DNA of 64,000 nucleotides from Streptomyces seoulensis (GTDB lineage Bacteria; Actinomycetota; Actinomycetes; Streptomycetales; Streptomycetaceae): the NCBI RefSeq assembly GCF_004328625.1, contig NZ_CP032229.1, positions 3,720,001 through 3,784,000 of the forward strand. Direction: 5' to 3'. Positions 57,343 through 64,000 of the stretch are shown piece by piece. Every line of letters starts with the position of its first letter. Position 1 is the first letter of the stretch. A program made the translations under genes and the position numbers. Under the pieces are notes generated by a model, which was not told the origin of the DNA, ran no database searches, and worked only from the letters and a program-made list of their open reading frames with translations.

Positions 57343-59681
57343 GCGAGGCCCCGCCCCCGGCCGGGGCGTTCGACGCGGGCCCGCTGCTGTTGGGCGTCCG
57401 GCACCACGGGCCGGGCTCCGCGCGGGCGGTGCGGGCCGCGCTGGACGCCGCCGCGCCCGCCGTGGTCCTCATCGAGGGCCCGCCCGAGGCCGACGCGCTG
57501 GTCCCGCTGGCCGCCGACCCGGGTCTGCGTCCGCCGGTCGCGCTGCTCGCCCACGCCGTGGACGAGCCCGGCCGCTCGGCGTTCTGGCCGATGGCGGAGT
57601 TCAGCCCCGAGTGGGTGGCGATCCGGTGGGCCGTCGAGCACGGGGTCCCGGCCCGCCTTATCGACCTGCCGGCGACCCACTCGCTCGCCTGGCAGGAGGA
57701 GACGGCCGACAGCGACCCTGAAGAAGAGGCCGAGCACGCGCGCGTGGACCCGCTCGCCGCCCTCGCCGAGGCCGCCGGGTACGACGACCCCGAGCGCTGG
57801 TGGGAGGACGCCGTCGAGCACCGGGGTCCGGGCCTGGGTGAGCCGTTCGCGCCGTTCGCCGCGCTGGAGGACGCCATGGGCGCCCTGCGCGAGCGGTACG
57901 GCGACGGCGGCCGGCCGCGCGACCTCGTGCGCGAGGCGTACATGCGGCTCCAGATCCGTGCCGCCCGCAAGGAGTTCGGGGAGGAGGTGGCCGTGGTCTG
58001 CGGCGCCTGGCACGTGCCCGCCCTCCGCGCGAAGGCCACCGTCAGTGCCGACCGGGCGCTCCTCAAGGGCCTGCCCAAGCTCAAGACCGACCTGACCTGG
58101 GTGCCCTGGACCCACCGCAGGCTGGCCCGGTCCAGCGGCTACGGCGCCGGGATCGACTCGCCGGGCTGGTACGCCCACCTGTTCGGCGTGCCGGACCGGC
58201 CGGTGGAGCGGTGGCTCACCAAGGTCGCCGGGCTGCTGCGCGAGGAGGACCGCATCGTGTCCTCCGCCCATGTCATCGAGGCGGTCCGGCTGGCCGACAC
58301 CCTCGCGGTGATGCGCGGCCGCCCGCTGGCGGGCCTGACCGAGACCACGGACGCCGTCCGGGCGGTGCTCTGCGAGGGCTCGGACGTGCCGCTGTCCCTG
58401 GTGTACGACCGGCTGGTGGTCGGGGACGTGCTGGGCGAGGTCCCGGAGTCCGCGCCCGCCGTACCCCTTCAGCGGGACCTGGCCCGGGAGCAGCGCCGGC
58501 TGCGGCTCAAGCCGGAGGCGCTGGAGCGCGAGCTGGAGCTGGACCTGCGCAAGGACACCGACGCCGCGCGCGGCCGGCTGCTGCACCGGCTGCGGCTGCT
58601 CGGCGTCGGCTGGGGCGAACCGGCCCGCTCGCGCGGGAGCACGGGCACCTTCCGGGAGACCTGGCGGCTGCGCTGGGAACCGGAGCTGTCGGTGCGGATC
58701 GCCGAGGCCGGGGTGTGGGGCACCACCGTGCTGGGCGCGGCCACCGCCAAGGCCGAGGCGGACGCGGTCGGCGCGCGGGCGCTGACCGACGTGACCGCGC
58801 TGGCCGAGCAGTGCCTGCTCGCCGGGCTGCCGGACGCGCTGCCCGTGGTGATGCGGGTGCTCGCCGACCGCGCGGCCCTCGACGCCGACGTGAGCCACCT
58901 CGCCCAGGCGCTCCCCGCCCTGGTCCGCTCGCTGCGCTACGGCGACGTGCGCGGCACCGACACCGGCGCGCTCGCCGATGTCGCGGCCGCCCTCGCGGAG
59001 CGCGTCTTCATCGGGCTCCCGCCCGCCTGCACCACCCTGGACAGCGACGCCGCCCAGGAGATGCGGGGCCACATCGACGCCGTGCACGGCGCGGTCGGAC
59101 TGCTCGCCGAGACGCTCACCGGGCACGACGGCCTACGGCCCCGCTGGCGGGCGGTGCTGCGCACGCTGTCCCGGCGGGAGACGGTGCCGGGGCTGCTCCG
59201 GGGCCGGGCGGCGCGGCTGCTGCTGGACGACGGGGAGCTGGCGGCCGAGGACGTGGCCCGGCTGATGGGGCTGGCGCTGTCGCCGGGGACACCGCCCGGA
59301 GACGCGGCCGCGTGGGTCGAGGGGTTCGTCGGCGGGGGCGGGGGAGGGCTGCTGCTGGTGCACGACGAGCAGTTGCTCGGCCTGGTCGACGCCTGGCTGA
59401 CCTCCGTACCCGCAGACGCGTTCACCGACGTGCTGCCGCTGCTTCGCCGCACCTTCTCGGCGTACGAGCCCGGGGTGCGCAGGACGCTCGGGGAGCTGGT
59501 CCGGCGCGGTCCGGGCAGCGGAGCCGGGGCCGTGGGGCACGCGGCGACCTCGTCCGGCTTCGCGCCGGAACCCGATGCCGGACGCGCGGACGCCGTGCTG
59601 CCGGTGCTGCGTCTGCTGCTCGGGCTGACACCGGAGCGGCAACCAACGACGGACGACGACCTCGCGGGGGTGGGGGCATGA
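57339..59681 (+). CDS. DUF5682-like protein of the MoxR/VWA-linked cassette
   Basis: 780 residues from GTG 57339, which overlaps the ATPase stop (GTGA). N-terminal part: LLLGVRHHGPGSARAVRAAL, VVLIEGPPEADALV and AVVCGAWHVPALRAK. The Gly-x-x-His and Glu pattern loosely recalls the TraB/ChaN/erythromycin-esterase type of fold (my inference). The C-terminal 350 residues are helical repeats with a Gly-rich loop (FVGGGGGGLLLVHDEQ). The most likely role is the effector or the platform on which the MoxR and VWA proteins act. Confidence 0.85.
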   Translation: MSEAPPPAGAFDAGPLLLGVRHHGPGSARAVRAALDAAAPAVVLIEGPPEADALVPLAADPGLRPPVALLAHAVDEPGRSAFWPMAEFSPEWVAIRWAVEHGVPARLIDLPATHSLAWQEETADSDPEEEAEHARVDPLAALAEAAGYDDPERWWEDAVEHRGPGLGEPFAPFAALEDAMGALRERYGDGGRPRDLVREAYMRLQIRAARKEFGEEVAVVCGAWHVPALRAKATVSADRALLKGLPKLKTDLTWVPWTHRRLARSSGYGAGIDSPGWYAHLFGVPDRPVERWLTKVAGLLREEDRIVSSAHVIEAVRLADTLAVMRGRPLAGLTETTDAVRAVLCEGSDVPLSLVYDRLVVGDVLGEVPESAPAVPLQRDLAREQRRLRLKPEALERELELDLRKDTDAARGRLLHRLRLLGVGWGEPARSRGSTGTFRETWRLRWEPELSVRIAEAGVWGTTVLGAATAKAEADAVGARALTDVTALAEQCLLAGLPDALPVVMRVLADRAALDADVSHLAQALPALVRSLRYGDVRGTDTGALADVAAALAERVFIGLPPACTTLDSDAAQEMRGHIDAVHGAVGLLAETLTGHDGLRPRWRAVLRTLSRRETVPGLLRGRAARLLLDDGELAAEDVARLMGLALSPGTPPGDAAAWVEGFVGGGGGGLLLVHDEQLLGLVDAWLTSVPADAFTDVLPLLRRTFSAYEPGVRRTLGELVRRGPGSGAGAVGHAATSSGFAPEPDAGRADAVLPVLRLLLGLTPERQPTTDDDLAGVGA

Positions 59682-60856
59682 CGAACGGGACGACACGGCT
59701 CGACGGCGACGCGGAGCGGCTGCGCCGGTGGCGGCTGGTGCTCGGCGGGGACCAGGCGGACGGCACCGGGGTCGCCCTGTCCGGCCGGGACGCGGCGATG
59801 GACGGCACCCTGACCGCGCTGTACGGCCGGGGCGACAAGGCGGGCAAGAGCCCGGCCGGGCGGGAGCGTTCGGCGGGACTCGGCGGTTCGGCGCCCTCCG
59901 TGGCGCGCTGGCTCGGGGACATCCGGACCTACTTCCCCTCCTCCGTCGTGCAGGTCATGCAGCGCGACGCCATCGACCGGCTCGGGCTGGCCGCACTGCT
60001 GCTGGAGCCGGAGATGCTGGAGGCGGTGGAGGCCGACGTCCATCTGGTCGGCACCCTGCTCTCGCTCAACAAGGCGATGCCGGAGACCACCAAGGAGACC
60101 GCGCGGGCGGTCGTGCGCAAGGTGGTCGAGGACCTGGAGAAGCGGCTGGCCACCCGCACCCGCGCCACCCTCACCGGCGCCCTGGACCGCAGCGCCCGGG
60201 TCAGCCGGCCGCGCCACCACGACATCGACTGGAACCGCACGATCGCGGCCAACCTCAAGCACTACCTGCCGGAGTACCGGACGATCGTGCCCGAGCGGCT
60301 CATCGGGTACGGGCGGGCCGCGCAGTCGGTGAAGAAGGAGGTCGTCCTCTGCATCGACCAGTCCGGCTCGATGGCCGCGTCCGTGGTCTACGCGTCGGTG
60401 TTCGGGGCGGTGCTCGCCTCGATGCGGTCGATCAGCACGCGCATGGTCGTCTTCGACACCTCGGTCGTCGACCTCACCGACCAGCTCGACGACCCGGTGG
60501 ACGTGCTCTTCGGCACCCAGCTCGGCGGCGGCACCGACATCAACCGGGCGCTCGCCTACTGCCAGTCGAAGATCACCCGGCCCGCCGAGACGGTGGTCGT
60601 GCTGATCAGCGACCTGTACGAGGGCGGCATCCGGGACGAGATGCTGAAGCGGGTCGCGGCGATGAAGGCGTCCGGCGTGCAGTTCGTGACCCTGCTCGCG
60701 CTCTCCGACGAGGGGGCGCCCGCCTACGACCGGGAGCACGCGGCCGCGCTGGCCGCGCTCGGCGCCCCGGCGTTCGCCTGCACCCCGGACCTCTTCCCGG
60801 AGGTGATGGCCGCCGCGATCGAGAAGCGCCCGCTGCCCATACCGGACACCGCGTGA
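59678..60856 (+). CDS. VWA-domain protein of the MoxR cassette
   Basis: 392 residues from ATG 59678, overlapping the upstream stop (ATGA). The N-terminal 200 residues are helical (SVARWLGDIRTYFPSSVVQVMQRDAIDRLGL). The C-terminal von Willebrand A domain has a complete metal-ion-dependent adhesion site: D227-x-S229-x-S231 in CIDQSGSM, T286 in GGGTDI and D312 in ISDLYEG. It should bind a protein partner through Mg2+. Coupling by overlapping codons with the ATPase and DUF5682 genes implies a stoichiometric complex. Confidence 0.92.
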   Translation: MTNGTTRLDGDAERLRRWRLVLGGDQADGTGVALSGRDAAMDGTLTALYGRGDKAGKSPAGRERSAGLGGSAPSVARWLGDIRTYFPSSVVQVMQRDAIDRLGLAALLLEPEMLEAVEADVHLVGTLLSLNKAMPETTKETARAVVRKVVEDLEKRLATRTRATLTGALDRSARVSRPRHHDIDWNRTIAANLKHYLPEYRTIVPERLIGYGRAAQSVKKEVVLCIDQSGSMAASVVYASVFGAVLASMRSISTRMVVFDTSVVDLTDQLDDPVDVLFGTQLGGGTDINRALAYCQSKITRPAETVVVLISDLYEGGIRDEMLKRVAAMKASGVQFVTLLALSDEGAPAYDREHAAALAALGAPAFACTPDLFPEVMAAAIEKRPLPIPDTA

Positions 60857-60985
60857 CAAGCGGGATGGGGGGAGCGGTCGAACAAGTGCACCCCAAGAGG
60901 CACGGCGTGTCAGGGAAAACGGCATCATGTGACAGGTATCACCGCTCGGGTGTGACTCGCGATTTAGAGGCCCCCGGCAAGCAGG

Positions 60986-60991
60986 GATAAC
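60986..60991 (+). promoter_or_regulatory. Possible sucC -10 element (GATAAC)
   Basis: GATAAC lies inside the small dyad GCAGG-GATAA-CCTGC, 130 bp upstream of the sucC start. The 265-bp gap before sucC otherwise shows no gene. Confidence 0.35.
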
Positions 60992-61121
60992 CTGCGAGAC
61001 GGACATGCCGCGCGCTCGGACACCGTGTGCGCACCCCTTGTGACAAGCGGACGTCACGTTGCCCTTCGCGGCACGCCCACGCATCCAACGACCGCGAGAT
61101 CACTGATAGGGACGGAAGCGC

Positions 61122-62306
61122 GTGGACCTGTTCGAGTACCAGGCGAGGGACCTCTTCGCCAAGCACGATGTACCGGTGCTGGCCGGTGAAGTCATCGACA
61201 CGCCTGAGGCGGCGCGCGAGATCACCGAGCGTCTGGGCGGCAAGTCCGTCGTCAAGGCGCAGGTGAAGGTCGGTGGTCGTGGCAAGGCCGGCGGCGTCAA
61301 GCTCGCCGCCACCCCGGACGAGGCCGTCGCCCGCGCGACGGACATCCTCGGCATGGACATCAAGGGCCACACGGTCCACAAGGTGATGATCGCCGAGACC
61401 GCTCCGGAGATCGTCGAGGAGTACTACGTCTCCTTCCTCCTCGACCGTGCCAACCGCACCTTCCTCTCCATCGCCTCCGTCGAGGGCGGCATGGAGATCG
61501 AGGAGGTGGCGGCCACCCGCCCCGAGGCCGTCGCCAAGACGCCGATCGACGCCATCGACGGCGTGGACGAGGCCAAGGCCCGCGAGATCGTCGAGGCCGC
61601 CAAGTTCCCGGCCGAGGTCGCGGACAAGGTCGTCAACGTCCTGATCAAGCTGTGGGACACCTTCATCAAGTCGGACGCCCTCCTCGTCGAGGTCAACCCG
61701 CTGGCGAAGGTCGCCTCCGGCGAGGTCCTGGCGCTGGACGGCAAGGTGTCGCTCGACGAGAACGCCGAGTTCCGTCACCCCGAGTACGAAGAGCTGCACG
61801 ACAAGGAAGCGGCCAACCCGCTCGAGGCCGCCGCCAAGGCGAAGGGCCTCAACTACGTCAAGCTCGACGGCCAGGTCGGCATCATCGGCAACGGCGCGGG
61901 TCTCGTCATGAGCACCCTGGACGTCGTCGCGTACGCCGGTGAGAAGCACGGCGACGTGAAGCCCGCCAACTTCCTGGACATCGGTGGCGGCGCCTCCGCC
62001 CAGGTCATGGCGAACGGCCTGGAGATCATCCTGGGCGACCCGGACGTCAAGTCCGTGTTCGTCAACGTCTTCGGCGGCATCACCGCCTGCGACGAGGTCG
62101 CCAACGGCATCGTCCAGGCGCTGCAGCTCCTGGAGGAGCGCGGCGAGAAGGTCGAGAAGCCGCTCGTCGTCCGCCTCGACGGCAACAACGCCGAGCTGGG
62201 CCGCAAGATCCTCACCGACGCCGACCACCCGCTGGTCCAGCGCGTCGACACCATGGACGGCGCGGCCGACAAGGCCGCCGAGCTGGCCCACGCCGCCGCC
62301 AAGTAA
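61122..62306 (+). CDS. sucC: Succinyl-CoA synthetase (ADP-forming), beta subunit
   Basis: 394 residues from GTG 61122 with GGACGGAAG upstream. TCA-cycle enzyme making ATP or GTP from succinyl-CoA. ATP-grasp domain: [40 protein letters not shown], then EVNPLAKV. C-terminal ligase domain: [21 protein letters not shown] and [17 protein letters not shown]. It is followed 28 bp later by sucD in the usual two-gene operon. Confidence 0.98.
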   Translation: MDLFEYQARDLFAKHDVPVLAGEVIDTPEAAREITERLGGKSVVKAQVKVGGRGKAGGVKLAATPDEAVARATDILGMDIKGHTVHKVMIAETAPEIVEEYYVSFLLDRANRTFLSIASVEGGMEIEEVAATRPEAVAKTPIDAIDGVDEAKAREIVEAAKFPAEVADKVVNVLIKLWDTFIKSDALLVEVNPLAKVASGEVLALDGKVSLDENAEFRHPEYEELHDKEAANPLEAAAKAKGLNYVKLDGQVGIIGNGAGLVMSTLDVVAYAGEKHGDVKPANFLDIGGGASAQVMANGLEIILGDPDVKSVFVNVFGGITACDEVANGIVQALQLLEERGEKVEKPLVVRLDGNNAELGRKILTDADHPLVQRVDTMDGAADKAAELAHAAAK

Positions 62307-62334
62307 GCACTCAGGACGAGGACACCAACACACC

Positions 62335-63219
62335 ATGGCTATCTGGCTCAACAAGGACAGCAAGGTCATCGTCCAGGGCATGACCGGCGCCACCGGCATG
62401 AAGCACACCAAGCTCATGCTGGGTGACGGCACCGAGGTCGTGGGCGGCGTCAACCCGCGCAAGGCGGGTCAGACCGTGGACTTCGACGGCACCGAGGTAC
62501 CCGTCTTCGGGACCGTCAAGGAGGCCATCGAGAAGACCGGCGCCAACGTCTCCGTCATCTTCGTGCCGGAGAAGTTCACCAAGGACGCCGTCGTCGAGGC
62601 GATCGACGCCGAGATCCCGCTGGCCGTCGTGATCACCGAGGGCATCGCCGTGCACGACACGGCGTCCTTCTGGGCGTACGCCGGCAAGAAGGGCAACAAG
62701 ACCCGGATCATCGGCCCGAACTGCCCCGGCATCATCACGCCGGGCCAGTCCAACGTCGGCATCATCCCGGGCGACATCACCAAGCCGGGCCGCATCGGCC
62801 TGGTCTCGAAGTCCGGCACGCTGACGTACCAGATGATGTACGAGCTGCGTGACCTGGGCTTCTCGACCGCCGTCGGCATCGGTGGCGACCCGATCATCGG
62901 CACCACGCACATCGACGCCCTGGCCGCGTTCCAGGACGACCCCGACACCGACCTGATCGTGATGATCGGTGAGATCGGTGGCGACGCCGAGGAGCGCGCG
63001 GCCGCGTTCATCAAGGACAACGTGACCAAGCCGGTCGTCGGCTACGTCGCGGGCTTCACCGCGCCCGAGGGCAAGACGATGGGCCACGCCGGCGCGATCG
63101 TCTCCGGTTCGTCCGGCACCGCCCAGGCGAAGAAGGAGGCCCTCGAGGCCGCGGGCGTCAAGGTCGGCAAGACGCCGACCGAGACGGCCAAGCTGGCGCG
63201 GGAGATCCTGAGCGCCTGA
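62335..63219 (+). CDS. sucD: Succinyl-CoA synthetase, alpha subunit
   Basis: 294 residues. CoA-binding domain [28 protein letters not shown] and GGVNPRKAG; ligase domain with [23 protein letters not shown] and the active-site phosphohistidine region ([24 protein letters not shown]). With the beta subunit it forms the alpha-beta enzyme. The operon ends at a canonical terminator with seven Ts. Confidence 0.98.
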   Translation: MAIWLNKDSKVIVQGMTGATGMKHTKLMLGDGTEVVGGVNPRKAGQTVDFDGTEVPVFGTVKEAIEKTGANVSVIFVPEKFTKDAVVEAIDAEIPLAVVITEGIAVHDTASFWAYAGKKGNKTRIIGPNCPGIITPGQSNVGIIPGDITKPGRIGLVSKSGTLTYQMMYELRDLGFSTAVGIGGDPIIGTTHIDALAAFQDDPDTDLIVMIGEIGGDAEERAAAFIKDNVTKPVVGYVAGFTAPEGKTMGHAGAIVSGSSGTAQAKKEALEAAGVKVGKTPTETAKLAREILSA

Positions 63220-63245
63220 CGCTCGGCCCCCTTCGGGCAGCACAC

Positions 63246-63293
63246 CGGCGGGCCCGTCCCCTTCTCGGGGGGCGGGCCCGCCGCTGTTTTTTT
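63246..63293 (+). terminator. Intrinsic terminator after sucD
   Basis: CGGCGGGCCCG and CGGGCCCGCCG (11 bp; the loop can extend the stem through CCCC/GGGG) followed by CTG and seven Ts. This is the most canonical intrinsic terminator in the window. Confidence 0.95.
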
Positions 63294-63306
63294 CCGCGTG
63301 CGGGGG

Positions 63307-64000
63307 TCAGCCGGGTGACGGTGCCAGCCGTTCCGGGCCGTTGCCCGACTCCCCGCGCAGTTTGGCGCGCAGGGTCAGCTCGGTCTGCGAGAGCGGGCCG
63401 AGGGCGGGGGCCGGGGGGACGCCCCGTACGGCCTGGGCCGGGGCGATGGGTGCCTCGTAGTGGGTGGGTGCCGTGCGCAGGGTGAGGCCGGTCGCGCCGA
63501 TGATGGCGACGGTGAAGGCGATGGCCGCGCGGGTCCAGAAGACGTTGCGGCGCTCGCCCGTGGTGCGGACGTTGGCCGGGGCGTCGGCGCGGAGCCGTTC
63601 GGTGGAGGCGAGTTCCGTCAGGCGCCGGTGCAGGGCGGCCGGGTCGGCCAGTTCGGGGACCTGGGCGGCGACGGCCTCGCGGGCGCGGGTCAGCCGGCCC
63701 GCCGCGGCCGGGGTGCTCGCCTCGGTCTCGGCCGCCGTCTCGGGCAGGTCGAGGCCGACGCCGTCGTACAGCACGAGGGTGCGGCGGTAGGAGGGCGGGA
63801 GGCGGAGCAGCGCGTCCAGCAGGGCGCGGGCGTCCGGGTCGGCGGGCGGCGGCTCGGGGGTGCGGTGGCGGGGGCGGAAGCCGTGCCAGGGGGAGAGGGC
63901 GTACTCGTACGCCGTCGCCCGGACCCAGCCGCCCGGGTCGCGGTCGCGGGCCACCTCGGGCCAGCGCTGCCAGGCCGCCTGGAACGCCCGCTCCACCGCC
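63307..64000 (-). CDS. Sigma-70-like protein with C-terminal membrane anchor, N-terminus cut by window edge
   Basis: About 231 residues are visible; the N-terminus lies beyond base 64000, and the Met near 63996 is probably internal. The visible part starts within sigma region 2 (AFQAAWQRWPEVARDRDPGGWVRATAYEYALS). Region 4 follows (ALLDALLRLPPSYRRTLVLYDGVGLDLPETAAETEASTPAAAGRLTRAREAV). After a linker, one membrane helix (FWTRAAIAFTVAIIGATGLTL) and about 50 external residues follow. Sigma factors are normally soluble, so this is either a membrane-tethered sigma or a sigma-derived regulator. Convergent with sucD. Confidence 0.8.
   Translation of the reverse strand, partial: AVERAFQAAWQRWPEVARDRDPGGWVRATAYEYALSPWHGFRPRHRTPEPPPADPDARALLDALLRLPPSYRRTLVLYDGVGLDLPETAAETEASTPAAAGRLTRAREAVAAQVPELADPAALHRRLTELASTERLRADAPANVRTTGERRNVFWTRAAIAFTVAIIGATGLTLRTAPTHYEAPIAPAQAVRGVPPAPALGPLSQTELTLRAKLRGESGNGPERLAPSPG

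Overview
The window is a 64 kb stretch of high-GC actinobacterial chromosome, almost certainly Streptomyces. The coding sequence has strong third-position GC. It carries developmental regulators typical of the genus (a WhiD-type WhiB protein and BldM), a HrcA/CIRCE-controlled groESL operon, a cluster of PknB-like Ser/Thr kinases and many apparently leaderless promoters. Gene order (groES-groEL, whiD, bldM, ECF sigma, guaB, guaB3, glpD, kinases, chorismate mutase, guaA, pcrA, icmB, sucCD) matches, from memory, the conserved core of the S. coelicolor chromosome around SCO4760-SCO4810. I see no rRNA, tRNA, CRISPR, prophage or integrative element. The only mobile-looking DNA is one MITE-like element of about 180 bp.

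Layout. 1-5 kb: a partial sugar-binding lipoprotein divergent from a LacI repressor, a THUMP-like methyltransferase, and a polysaccharide-deacetylase lipoprotein followed by a degenerate copy of itself. 5-10 kb: groES/groEL with two CIRCE elements, an SDR-MOSC pair and a LysR regulator. 10-17 kb: whiD and bldM (divergent, with a SigBldN-type promoter), an ECF sigma factor (ShbA/SigD type), guaB and guaB3, and a nucleotide-sugar dehydrogenase homologue lacking its catalytic residues. 17-30 kb: glpD and six tandem PknB-type kinase genes, one of them a clear pseudokinase and one a short soluble form. 30-37 kb: succinic semialdehyde dehydrogenase, a GMC oxidoreductase with a cysteine cluster, chorismate mutase preceded by a Phe/Tyr-rich leader peptide and a terminator hairpin, guaA, and a class II aldolase-like protein. 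37-46 kb: membrane proteins, a PspC-based envelope-stress module with a two-component pair, an NlpC/P60 hydrolase and the MITE. 46-53 kb: pcrA, an M23 peptidase with odd N-terminal repeats, an SMI1/KNR4-like protein, a lipase-like hydrolase and icmB. 53-61 kb: a bipartite five-gene cassette (DUF5691-like and SWIM proteins on one strand, MoxR ATPase, DUF5682-like and VWA proteins on the other). 61-64 kb: sucCD and a partial gene for a membrane-anchored sigma-like protein.

The two most interesting items are: (1) the chorismate mutase leader, where a 23-codon peptide with FFF-T-Y lies just ahead of an 18-bp hairpin and T-rich tail, the layout of ribosome-mediated attenuation by aromatic amino acids; and (2) the MoxR/VWA/SWIM cassette, whose two divergent operons share a control region with a perfect 15-bp inverted repeat. 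Other notable items are the pseudokinase with a large insertion in its activation segment, the catalytically dead sugar-nucleotide dehydrogenase, and the degenerate tandem deacetylase.
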